A stretch of DNA of 64,000 bases from an uncultured Roseivirga sp. (GTDB taxonomy: Bacteria > Bacteroidota > Bacteroidia > Cytophagales > Cyclobacteriaceae), in the NCBI GenBank assembly GCA_947493005.1, contig CANLOY010000006.1, forward strand, positions 186,001 through 250,000. Reading direction: 5' to 3'. The translations under genes and the position numbers were made by a program. The notes under the pieces were generated by a model. It did not search any database. It had not been told where the DNA came from and worked only from the letters and a program-made list of their open reading frames with translations. The first letter of the stretch is position 1. Each line of letters opens with the position of its first letter. Shown one piece after another: positions 53,219 through 60,777 of this stretch.

Positions 53219-54426
53219 TTCATCAAAATTGGATTGCTAATCTCATTAATACTTTCCATCAATTTGAATACTTCTGGTCGAGCCTCTCTAAGTTCAGCCA
53301 AGAGTTTTTTATCCGTTATTTTTGACAACTCTTGCTTAACCTCATAAAGTTGCTCCACCATTAGGGGAACATAAAAGTCATTTCCATTAGCATAAATGGG
53401 GAAATCACTAATGCCACCATAGAGCAAATCATCAGACATTCCACTATAGCCTCTGACCATGTCTTTCTCTTTGTTATGAATTAGAGTCGTTATCTTACCC
53501 TTATCTAAAACCCTCATAATGGCAAGATTCTCAGTTTCCAAAATCGGCCAGTTATAAATAAATGTATGCTTTAATTCTCTCTCTAAGAGCATACCGCTGT
53601 TTTCTAAGATTTTTTGTGGGATGGGATTGTCAGTAACTATTTCGTATCTCAATTCTACTTGGTTGTTTGACATTTGATAAACCTTTGTATCCCAAGGCTT
53701 AAAAAACAAAAAAGAGTCACCATGAATAGCCCTATTGTTAGTAAGTGGTTGCGATGTATAGCCAGAAATGGCTTTTCCAATATTTTTTGAATGTCTTTTA
53801 ATTATCTCCTGTCCATCTATAAAAATAATTTGATAGCTCAAGTCTTCATAGCCTGTAGTATTGTTACTAAACGCCATTTCATCATTGTCAAAAACATACA
53901 TAGAATGACTAAAAAAAGGGATCTGCTGTTTGGCTATAAATTGATTTTTTAAATCATATTCATAAATATTGAAACTTCTATCTACCAAAAAAATCCTCTC
54001 TCCTTTGAATTCTATATCAATTGGGTCATCATGCTCGCCTGGCCCCCCTCCTTTCCTACCTACTTTGAACATATAATCACCGTTGCTATCAAAAAGATAA
54101 GCAGACTTAGAAATCCTCTCATCTAACACTAAAATAAGTCCGTTAGATATCTTCATCTTTGTAATATCTCCTAGAATGACCCCTGAAGGTGTTTTTAACT
54201 CGATGTAACTTCTATTCTTATAAATTTCTGATGCATCAACAAAGCCCTTCTCTACATGGGATGGGTTGATTTGATATACACTTGAGCCTAATACCTCTTG
54301 CTCGGGAGAGGAAGTGAAAGTAAAATCTTTCATCCTTGTAGCATTTAACCTCTCATCAACATTATTTCCACTATAGCATCCCGTCAATAAAACTGCTAAC
54401 AATACAGCTGGCAAAAAATTCTTCAT
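53203..54426 (-). CDS. 6-bladed beta-propeller lipoprotein
   Basis: 407 residues with a lipoprotein signal (AVLLAVLLTGC). The mature part has repeated propeller blades: ISNGLILVLDERISKSAYLFDSNGDYMFKVG, the tight GRKGGGPGEHDDPIDIEF turn typical of Bacteroidota 6-bladed propellers, ERIFLVDRSFNIYEYDL, and FFKPWDTKVYQM. Such proteins are surface-exposed or periplasmic and have no known enzymatic activity. The gene starts 86 nt after the small secreted protein, with a strong hairpin between, and overlaps the thioredoxin-like gene by 16 nt. It may bind the product of the first gene; that is inferred from position. Confidence 0.8.
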   Translation of the reverse strand: MKNFLPAVLLAVLLTGCYSGNNVDERLNATRMKDFTFTSSPEQEVLGSSVYQINPSHVEKGFVDASEIYKNRSYIELKTPSGVILGDITKMKISNGLILVLDERISKSAYLFDSNGDYMFKVGRKGGGPGEHDDPIDIEFKGERIFLVDRSFNIYEYDLKNQFIAKQQIPFFSHSMYVFDNDEMAFSNNTTGYEDLSYQIIFIDGQEIIKRHSKNIGKAISGYTSQPLTNNRAIHGDSFLFFKPWDTKVYQMSNNQVELRYEIVTDNPIPQKILENSGMLLERELKHTFIYNWPILETENLAIMRVLDKGKITTLIHNKEKDMVRGYSGMSDDLLYGGISDFPIYANGNDFYVPLMVEQLYEVKQELSKITDKKLLAELREARPEVFKLMESINEISNPILMKCEIQ

Positions 54427-54453
54427 AAACTAAATAAGTACATTTTTAAAACT

Positions 54454-54480
54454 TAGGTTAGTCTCTTCGAGACCAACCTA
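54454..54480 (-). terminator. Strong intergenic hairpin, possible attenuator
   Basis: Minus-strand UAGGUUGGUCUC, loop GAA, GAGACUAACCUA: a 12-bp stem with one G-U pair, followed by AGUUUUAAAAAUG. It lies between the small secreted protein gene and the propeller gene. Its T-run is short, so partial termination or RNA protection fits better than complete termination. Confidence 0.6.
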
Positions 54481-54512
54481 CTAAATCAAAATAAACACAA
54501 TTGAATCTACTC

Positions 54513-54839
54513 TTATTTCCTATCAGGGCAGCCAATTACAGGAGTAGTGTTTGTTATTTCTGGTACCGCTCCATAATCCCAACATCCCCATGCCCAACCA
54601 GGACAAGATTTTACTCTCCCTGCATAATGAGCATATACAATCTTCCCTGACCCGTTAATAGAGCCACTTCCACCTCCAGGAGTTACCTCTCCAGATAAAC
54701 CACCGCCACCACCTGCAGAACAAGCTATCTTTACAATAGTCTTCGTATAGGTTTCTGTTCCAAAGGCACCATAGGTCGTGTTGATAAAAACCCCAGTAAT
54801 AACAACTAAAGCTGTAAACAATAAAAACTTTCGCTTCAT
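54513..54839 (-). CDS. Small secreted Gly- and Cys-rich protein heading the propeller cassette
   Basis: 108 residues. A signal peptide (FLLFTALVVITGVFINTTYG) is followed by TETYTKTIVKIAC, a Gly-rich stretch (SAGGGGG to INGSGK, residues 41-66), and a Cys- and Trp-rich end (KSCPGWAWGCWDYGAVP, IGCPDRK). The cysteines are at 40, 79, 86 and 104. The layout resembles the small NVEALA-type secreted proteins that precede 6-bladed propeller genes in Bacteroidota, but I cannot see the NVEALA motif. It has no known function. It is followed by a hairpin and preceded by two perfect palindromes, suggesting separate control and high expression. Confidence 0.65.
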   Translation of the reverse strand: MKRKFLLFTALVVITGVFINTTYGAFGTETYTKTIVKIACSAGGGGGLSGEVTPGGGSGSINGSGKIVYAHYAGRVKSCPGWAWGCWDYGAVPEITNTTPVIGCPDRK

Positions 54840-54877
54840 TTTAAATAAAGTTTAAACGTTAAAAATAATTCAATTTT

Positions 54878-54903
54878 GATTCTTTATAAGACTATAAAGA
54901 ATC
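54878..54903. repeat. Perfect 11-bp palindrome upstream of the small secreted protein gene
   Basis: GATTCTTTATA (54878-54888), loop AGAC, TATAAAGAATC (54893-54903). It ends about 39 nt from the gene start and has no T-run, so an operator or structured leader is more likely than a terminator. Confidence 0.6.
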
Positions 54904-54930
54904 GGATTCTTACAATACAGAGCTTGATTT

Positions 54931-54958
54931 CCTATTCTTAAATGATATTAAGAATAGG
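54931..54958. repeat. Second perfect 11-bp palindrome
   Basis: CCTATTCTTAA (54931-54941), loop ATGATA, TTAAGAATAGG (54948-54958), 27 nt beyond the first palindrome. Both share a TTCTT/AAGAA core. No T-run follows on either strand. Confidence 0.6.
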
Positions 54959-55035
54959 CAATAATGGATACTAATAGGAATACAATATTAAGTATAGTGT
55001 AGTGCATTCAAAATGCCTACATTTGGGTATTTTAC

Positions 55036-55064
55036 CAAAAATTTAAATCTAAAGTTTCTTTAGA
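55036..55064 (-). terminator. Terminator of the greA-HIT operon
   Basis: Minus-strand TCTAAAG, loop AAA, CTTTAGA, then TTTAAATTTTTGG. 7-bp perfect stem with a T-rich tail, about 42 nt beyond the HIT stop. Confidence 0.6.
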
Positions 55065-55105
55065 AAATACTACGTTGTGTAACATTTTCTATACAGACCC
55101 AATGA

Positions 55106-55498
55106 CTAAAGGTTCTCTTTTATTCTTTGTGCGATGGATGTCATTTTATCAGGGTCAAGTTTCAGCTTTGGCCTGCCAAAATCAATATCATGCATTCCAT
55201 GGAGGGGAATCAGGTGAATGTGTGCGTGTGGTACTTCTAAGCCAATCACAGCTACCCCAACGCGTAAACAAGGAATAGTCTTTTCAATGGCCTTGGCTAC
55301 TTTGTGCGTGAATGATTGAAGTTTAAGGTAAGTATCTTCATCCAGATCGAACAATTTGTCAACCTCCTTCTTAGGTACTACAAGAGTGTGCCCTTCATTC
55401 AAAGGATTAATATCCAGGAAGGCTATTGCATCATCATTTTCTGCAACAATATACCCTGGAATCTCTTTGTTAATTATCCGGGTGAAGATACTTGCCAT
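55106..55498 (-). CDS. HIT-family protein (histidine triad nucleotide hydrolase)
   Basis: 130 residues, a small purine-nucleotide phosphoramidase or hydrolase. The active-site triad is HAHIHLIPLH, with a C-terminal segment DIDFGRPKLKLDPDKM. The N-terminus MASIFTRIINKEIPGYIVAENDDAIAFLDINPLNEGHTLVVPKK is the standard HIT start. Length and motifs are normal. It starts 1 nt after the greA stop and is probably co-transcribed with it. The physiological substrate is not known. Confidence 0.95.
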   Translation of the reverse strand: MASIFTRIINKEIPGYIVAENDDAIAFLDINPLNEGHTLVVPKKEVDKLFDLDEDTYLKLQSFTHKVAKAIEKTIPCLRVGVAVIGLEVPHAHIHLIPLHGMHDIDFGRPKLKLDPDKMTSIAQRIKENL

Positions 55499-55499
55499 A

Positions 55500-55976
55500 T
55501 TACTCTAATGTGATATCAAGAACCTCGAATTCCATTTTTCCGGCTGGAGCTACCACTTCAGCAATTTCTCCTATCTTTTTATTAAGAAGTCCTTTTCCAA
55601 TTGGAGATTCGTATGAAATCTTGCCACTCTTAAGGTCTGCTTCTTTTTCCGAAACCAAAGTGTATTTCACTTCCATTCCGTTCTTGACATTTTTAATCTT
55701 AACCGTTGAAAGAATTGAAACTTTAGACAAATCAACATCCTCCTGCTTCTTTACCCTGGCATTACCGATAATGGTTCCAAGCTCCGCAATTCGCATCTCC
55801 ATCAGGCCCTGAGCATCTTTTGCAGCGTCATACTCTGCATTTTCACTCAAGTCTCCTTTATCTCTTGCCTCGGCAATCTGTCTTGACATATCGGCTCTAC
55901 CCTTGGTCTTTAATTCATGCAGTTCATCTTTCAATCTCTGCAATCCCTCTTCAGTGTAATAACTAACACCTGCCAT
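55500..55976 (-). CDS. greA: Transcription elongation factor GreA
   Basis: 158 residues. GreA rescues backtracked RNA polymerase by stimulating transcript cleavage. The N-terminal coiled coil carries the acidic tip (ARDKGDLSENAEYDAAKDAQG, with Asp and Glu at the catalytic end), and the C-terminal FKBP-like domain has VSEKEADLKSGKISYESPIGKGLL. Full length. It is followed directly by the HIT gene. Upstream, the terminator of the dehydrogenase gene lies 65 nt away, so greA should have its own promoter, which I could not find. Confidence 0.97.
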   Translation of the reverse strand: MAGVSYYTEEGLQRLKDELHELKTKGRADMSRQIAEARDKGDLSENAEYDAAKDAQGLMEMRIAELGTIIGNARVKKQEDVDLSKVSILSTVKIKNVKNGMEVKYTLVSEKEADLKSGKISYESPIGKGLLNKKIGEIAEVVAPAGKMEFEVLDITLE

Positions 55977-56040
55977 ATCATTAATATTTTTGTACTCTAT
56001 AAAACAAAGAACGGTCTCAGAAGAAACCGATACATATAAA

Positions 56041-56067
56041 CAAACAAAATCGCCCGCTAAGGCGATT
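56041..56067 (-). terminator. Terminator of the dehydrogenase gene
   Basis: Minus-strand AATCGCC, loop TTAGCG, GGCGATT, then TTGTTTGTTTAT. 7-bp perfect stem, 40 nt beyond the dehydrogenase stop. Confidence 0.78.
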
Positions 56068-56106
56068 GCACTTCAAAATTAGCTAAAATTTACCAAAAAT
56101 TAAAGT

Positions 56107-57057
56107 CTAAGCGTCCCAATCGATTCTATAATGAGTGGCTATCTTACCTACTAAAACTTCATTGATCCTTTTATAAGAAGCGAAAGTCCAGCCACCGACA
56201 TGGGGGGAGAGCACCACATTTTTTCTTGTGAAGAGATCTTCAAAATTCTCTTTTTGTGTTTTGGTAAGCTGATCGAATTTTTCTTTTTCCAAAACATCCA
56301 AGGCTGCTCCTTTTATTTTTCCAACATCCAGTAAATTCAGAATATCTTTAATAGGTACAATCTCTCCTCGGGCAGTATTGAGTAAATAAATATCTTTTCT
56401 AAACCGATTGAAAAATTCCTTATCTATCCAACCGTTGGTTTCTTCAGTTAGAGGAATATGCAAGCTCAGAATATCAGCCTTACTAAACATCTTTTCAAGA
56501 CTCACTTCTTCAACATTCTTTGTACCAAAACCTTTTTTGTATTTGTCATATACAAGCACTCTACAATCAAATGCTCTTAGGCGTTGTACAAATGCCTGGC
56601 CCATGTACCCATACCCAATTATACCGACTGTTTTATCACTTAGCTCAATACCTCTGTTCCCTTCCCTATCCCATATCCAGTTTCTTACTTCAGCATCTGC
56701 ACTATTTATATTATTCAATAAGCTCAGTAGCAAACCTACTGCATGTTCGGCCAAAGCGTCTCGGTTACCTTCAGGTGCATTCAGAATCTCAATCCCCTTA
56801 GATTCTACATACTCTACATCAATCTTGTCAAGCCCCGCCCCAGCTCTCCCAATAAACTCGAGCCGAGAAGCCTTGTCAACCAGTTCTTTATCTACATTGG
56901 TTTTGCTCCTTATCAAAAGCCCCTCATATTCTCCTATCTGCTCCAGAATCTCCGCTCTTGAGATGGTTGGCCTATATGTTGGCTTAACCCCAATTTGTAA
57001 TAGTAACTCTTGAATGCTCTCGTGCATTTCGTCTACTATAAGACACTTCTTTGACAT
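56107..57057 (-). CDS. D-isomer 2-hydroxyacid dehydrogenase (phosphoglycerate dehydrogenase-like)
   Basis: 316 residues, in the D-isomer-specific 2-hydroxyacid dehydrogenase family. The Rossmann motif is VGIIGYGYMGQAFVQRL with Asp in LVYDKY (NAD). Catalytic parts are GEIV after LLNTAR (Arg), ALDVLEKEKFD (Glu) and LSPHVGGWTFAS (His). The N-terminal ILEQIGEYEGLLIRSKT and FIGRAGAGLDKID fit 3-phosphoglycerate dehydrogenase. It lacks the C-terminal ACT domain of the longer SerA types. 3-Phosphoglycerate is likely but a different 2-hydroxyacid is possible. It is 8 nt after mgtE. Confidence 0.88.
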   Translation of the reverse strand: MSKKCLIVDEMHESIQELLLQIGVKPTYRPTISRAEILEQIGEYEGLLIRSKTNVDKELVDKASRLEFIGRAGAGLDKIDVEYVESKGIEILNAPEGNRDALAEHAVGLLLSLLNNINSADAEVRNWIWDREGNRGIELSDKTVGIIGYGYMGQAFVQRLRAFDCRVLVYDKYKKGFGTKNVEEVSLEKMFSKADILSLHIPLTEETNGWIDKEFFNRFRKDIYLLNTARGEIVPIKDILNLLDVGKIKGAALDVLEKEKFDQLTKTQKENFEDLFTRKNVVLSPHVGGWTFASYKRINEVLVGKIATHYRIDWDA

Positions 57058-57065
57058 GATTCTTT

Positions 57066-58427
57066 TTACAATAAAAGATTAGCAATAGCCAGATAAACGA
57101 TGATTCCAAGAATATCGTTCGTGGTGGTAATAAAAGGCCCGGAGGCCAATGCAGGATTAACCCCTAACTTATCGAGCACCAACGGTGTAGAAGTACCCAT
57201 GAATGAAGAAAGCATAACTACACAAATCAAAGAAATGGCCACAACGCCAGCAAGCCTATCCTCTCCTTTCCATAAATACACTATTCCAAAACTAATTGCA
57301 GCCAAAACAACTCCAGTGAGCAAGGCTACCAAAAACATTTTTGCAATACGCCTGCCAAATGACTCTTCAAATGCTGAACGGTTGGCAAGGCTTTGAACAA
57401 CTAATGTAGATGATTGAATTCCTACATTACCGCCTGTAGCCATTACCAATGGTATAAAGAAGGCAAGTGCAGCATTACTCTCCAGGTCTCCTTCAAAAAA
57501 ACCAATGGCCCAGGCTCCTAAAGTACCACCTATCAACCCCACAAGCAACCATGGTAAACGGGCCTTTGAGATTGCCCAAATACTATCATCCTCTTCAACG
57601 TCAGTAGATATACCTGACATTAGCTGCATATCTTCCTCAGCCTGTTCGGTAATCACATCCACAATATCATCGATGGTGATTCTTCCCACCAGCCTGCCTT
57701 GAAGATTAACCACAGGAACAGCAACCAGATCATACTTTTGCATAATGTCGGCCACCTCATCTTCATCCATGTAGGTTTCTACTGCTTTGATATCCTCATC
57801 ATAGATATCTTTAATGCAGGCATTATCACTAGTAAGGATTATTCTTTTAACCGAGACCTTTCCAAGCAGCTTCTCCCTATCATCAACAACATAGATAGAG
57901 TAAATCTTCTCTACATTTTCGGCCTGTCTCCTGATTTCTTCAATCGTCTGTTGAATGTTCCAATTCACATTGGCAACAATCATTTCCTTAGCCATCAAAC
58001 CACCCGCACAATCCTCATCATAACGCATCAGCTCTTGAATATGAGCTGCACTTTCAGGATCTTTTATTGCTGCAATTACCTCTTCTCGCGTTTTTACGGG
58101 TAAATCATTTATAATATCCACAGCATCATCAGATTCCATCTCCTCTAGATACTGTGCTATTTCTACCGGCTCAAGTTCTTTAAGAAACTCCTGTCTTGTA
58201 TCTTCCTCAAACTCTTCAATTATTTCAGCCCCCACCTCATTATTGAGAATGTCCAGAACGTATCTGGCATTTTCGGCAGAGGCTTCATCTAAAAGCAATG
58301 AAATATCAGCAGGGTCTACCCCTTCCATTGTTTCACGAATAAACACAGCGTCCTGTCGTTCAATTGCCTGAACGATCAAGTCAAGATACTCCTTGGAAAG
58401 CTCAAATTTTATGCTCTCTTCTGACAC
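57066..58427 (-). CDS. mgtE: Magnesium transporter MgtE
   Basis: 453 residues. The cytoplasmic N domain (MgtE_N superhelix, about 1-130) and two CBS domains (about 135-260; NWNIQQTIEEIRRQAENVEKIYSIYVVDD, DDIVDVITEQ) form the Mg2+-sensing gate. Five C-terminal helices follow with the pore motif IPLVMATGGNVGIQSS and the conserved NPALASGPFITTTNDILG. The start is GTG at 58427, which overlaps the end of rsmA by 19 nt, supporting coupling. Full length and intact. Confidence 0.94.
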   Translation of the reverse strand: MSEESIKFELSKEYLDLIVQAIERQDAVFIRETMEGVDPADISLLLDEASAENARYVLDILNNEVGAEIIEEFEEDTRQEFLKELEPVEIAQYLEEMESDDAVDIINDLPVKTREEVIAAIKDPESAAHIQELMRYDEDCAGGLMAKEMIVANVNWNIQQTIEEIRRQAENVEKIYSIYVVDDREKLLGKVSVKRIILTSDNACIKDIYDEDIKAVETYMDEDEVADIMQKYDLVAVPVVNLQGRLVGRITIDDIVDVITEQAEEDMQLMSGISTDVEEDDSIWAISKARLPWLLVGLIGGTLGAWAIGFFEGDLESNAALAFFIPLVMATGGNVGIQSSTLVVQSLANRSAFEESFGRRIAKMFLVALLTGVVLAAISFGIVYLWKGEDRLAGVVAISLICVVMLSSFMGTSTPLVLDKLGVNPALASGPFITTTNDILGIIVYLAIANLLL

Positions 58428-59194
58428 GCTGAAATAAGGTTGGTTAGCTCAATGAACTGATTTACAGAAAGGGTTTCCGCCCGCAAACTTAACATGGGAT
58501 GGTCTGCCAATTCAGTTGGCAAATTTATAGCTTTTAAAGCATTCCGCAACGTTTTCCTTCGCATTTGAAACCCAGCTTTTACCACTCTTTTAAACAACAC
58601 TTCATCACACCCCAACTCCCTGACGCTGTTCCTCTTAAGCCGAATTACTCCTGAATCAACCTTTGGTGGAGGATTAAATACTCCGGGTTTTACAGTGAAT
58701 AAATATTCTATATCGTAGTAAGCCTGAAGCAGTACACTCAAAATACCATAAGCCTTATTCCCTGGAGGCGAAGCAAGTCTTTCAGCCACTTCTTTCTGAA
58801 TCATGCAAACTACTTCTGAAATATTATTGCGGAAGTCCAGAATTCTAAAAAATATCTGAGAGGAAATATTGTATGGGAAATTCCCTATCACTGCCAAAGG
58901 ACTCTCTAATACCGAAAGGAAATCGTACTTAAGGAAATCTCCGTGTATGATTTTTCTTTCTAAGCTCTTAAAATGTACCTCTAGATAATCAATAGACTCT
59001 CTATCCACATCTATTGCCCATGTTTCAAATGGTTTGTTGATCAAGAATTTTGTTAGCACCCCAGTACCAGGACCAATTTCCAATATTGTTTGATAGCCGC
59101 CATGACCGGTAAGACCATCTGCTATTTTCTGAGCAATATTCAGGTCTTTCAGGAAATGTTGACCAAGGTGTTTCTTAGGGCGCACGAATGACAT
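58409..59194 (-). CDS. rsmA: 16S rRNA dimethyladenosine transferase RsmA (KsgA)
   Basis: 261 residues. RsmA dimethylates A1518 and A1519 of 16S rRNA late in 30S assembly. SAM-binding and catalytic motifs are visible: KKHLGQHFLKD at the N-terminus, ILEIGPGTGVLTKFL (motif I), AIDVD (motif II) and GNFPYNISSQIFFRI (motif IV). PPKVDSGVIRL and MRRKTLRNALK follow. Full length. It is the first gene of the rsmA-mgtE-dehydrogenase run and diverges from pdxA across a 91-nt spacer. Confidence 0.97.
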   Translation of the reverse strand: MSFVRPKKHLGQHFLKDLNIAQKIADGLTGHGGYQTILEIGPGTGVLTKFLINKPFETWAIDVDRESIDYLEVHFKSLERKIIHGDFLKYDFLSVLESPLAVIGNFPYNISSQIFFRILDFRNNISEVVCMIQKEVAERLASPPGNKAYGILSVLLQAYYDIEYLFTVKPGVFNPPPKVDSGVIRLKRNSVRELGCDEVLFKRVVKAGFQMRRKTLRNALKAINLPTELADHPMLSLRAETLSVNQFIELTNLISACQKRA

Positions 59195-59285
59195 CTCGAC
59201 AACTTAGGTAAAAAAGATTAATTTGCGCAAAAATCTCTACTTCCTACGAAAAGAGAAAAGTAATTGACTGATTTGTGAGATAAAC

Positions 59286-60302
59286 ATGAACGAAGAGAAT
59301 AAAACAAAAAAGGTCAAACCAATAATAGGCATCACAATAGGTGATATGAATGGAATTGGCGCAGAGGTGATTATAAAATCTGTGGTTAACGAAAAGATTT
59401 TCAAAAATGTAAACCTAGTATTATATGGCCATGGCAAAGTGATGTCTCATTACAAAAAGGTTTTAAACATTGAACGCTTTTCTTTTAATCAGATCAAATC
59501 TTTGAGTGAAATTCGAAATAACCGATTAAACGTGATCAATTCCTCAGATCAGGATTTAGAGGTGGAAATTGGTCAGGAAACCAAAGAAGCGGGCAAACTG
59601 GCACTAGCTGCTTTAGAACATGCTACTGAAGACCTGAAAAACGGTAAGATACAAGGAGTTGTAACCGCCCCTATTAATAAGAATAACATTCAAAGCGATA
59701 GTTTCAAGTTCCCAGGGCATACAGAATACTTTACAGAGAATTTTGACTCCAAGGATAGCTTGATGTTTTTGTGCAATGACAATTTGAGGGTTGGAGTTGC
59801 TACTGGTCACATTCCATTAATATCTATAAAGGAAAAGTTAAACCAGGATGTGCTGGAGCGAAAAATAAAACTGATGATTTCTTCATTGAAAAAGGATTTT
59901 GGAATAAATAAGCCAAAGGTGGCCATTCTTGGACTCAACCCTCATGCAGGAGAAGATGGTTTACTGGGTAGCGAAGAGCAGGAAATAATCAGCCCTATCA
60001 TCAATCGCTTCAAAGAATCCGGAGAATTAGTTTTTGGCCCATATCCGGCCGATGGTTTCTTTGGCAATGGAAGTTACTCCAAGTTTGACGGAACTCTAGC
60101 CATGTATCACGATCAAGGGTTAATCCCATTCAAGACACTCGCTTTTGAAGATGGGGTGAATTTTACGGCAGGTTTGCCCATAGTCAGAACATCTCCAGAC
60201 CATGGAACAGCATATAATATTGCCGGAAAAAACATCGCAAATGAGCAAAGTATGCGTTCGGCCATATATCTTGCTGCTGATATAATTAAGAACAGAAGTT
60301 AA
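59286..60302 (+). CDS. pdxA: 4-hydroxythreonine-4-phosphate dehydrogenase PdxA
   Basis: 338 residues. PdxA oxidises 4-phosphohydroxy-L-threonine in the DXP-dependent pyridoxal phosphate pathway. Typical motifs: ITIGDMNGIGAEVIIK, VTAPINKNNI, FPGHTEYFTENF (metal His), GLNPHAGEDGLLG (metal His), YHDQGLIPFK (metal His) and RTSPDHGTAYNIAG. Length fits the family. It lies divergent from rsmA and is followed after 104 nt by a small gene. pdxJ is not in the window. Confidence 0.96.
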   Translation: MNEENKTKKVKPIIGITIGDMNGIGAEVIIKSVVNEKIFKNVNLVLYGHGKVMSHYKKVLNIERFSFNQIKSLSEIRNNRLNVINSSDQDLEVEIGQETKEAGKLALAALEHATEDLKNGKIQGVVTAPINKNNIQSDSFKFPGHTEYFTENFDSKDSLMFLCNDNLRVGVATGHIPLISIKEKLNQDVLERKIKLMISSLKKDFGINKPKVAILGLNPHAGEDGLLGSEEQEIISPIINRFKESGELVFGPYPADGFFGNGSYSKFDGTLAMYHDQGLIPFKTLAFEDGVNFTAGLPIVRTSPDHGTAYNIAGKNIANEQSMRSAIYLAADIIKNRS

Positions 60303-60406
60303 ACTTTTCGCCCATTTTTTCAGTTGTTAGACAAAATAAAGCGTTCATTCATCGAATTAAATAACAATTTAACGACCTTCGCGTAAGCTTGTTAACGAAA
60401 TCACTT

Positions 60407-60697
60407 GTGAAAAAAATCGTTTCCATTTTCTTGCTATGTCTCTTCTCAGCCATACTGGTTGCTGAGACATTCTCCTATGTGTTAGATAATTTCGATACCA
60501 TTGAGTTAGTAGAAAACGATAGTGAAAGTGAAACTGATAAGGACAAAAAGGAAAAAGACATTTCAGACGATTTCCTTCCTGAAAGGATCGAGCTTTATTT
60601 TATGGTTAACTCTCCTCTGAAGTCGTTAGGACTTTATAATACCCATTTAAGAGGAGAATTTCAGGAAATAACCATCCCCCCTCCTGAGCTAGGTTAG
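60407..60697 (+). CDS. Small secreted or membrane-anchored protein of unknown function
   Basis: 96 residues from GTG at 60407, which gives a clean signal or anchor (KKIVSIFLLCLFSAILVAETF); a TTG six codons earlier is also in frame. The mature part is acidic (ENDSESETDKDKKEKD) and ends PPPELG. I do not recognise it. A TAAGCTTG box (60384-60391), one mismatch from TAnnTTTG, lies just upstream. It precedes the SulP gene by 80 nt on the same strand and may be co-transcribed. Confidence 0.6.
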   Translation: MKKIVSIFLLCLFSAILVAETFSYVLDNFDTIELVENDSESETDKDKKEKDISDDFLPERIELYFMVNSPLKSLGLYNTHLRGEFQEITIPPPELG

Positions 60698-60777
60698 TCT
60701 TAATCTCTTCACAATCATCTTCACATCCATTACTAAAAAGGATACGGCATAGCCTGTCCAACATTAAGACATTAACA

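Noticed and set aside
54999..55020. Imperfect repeat GTAGTGCATT / AATGCCTAC
   Set aside because: Short, imperfect and without a T-run; likely chance in AT-rich DNA.
56408..57013. Long plus-strand frame opposite the dehydrogenase gene
   Set aside because: Low-complexity Ser/Leu-rich antisense shadow of a well-supported gene.
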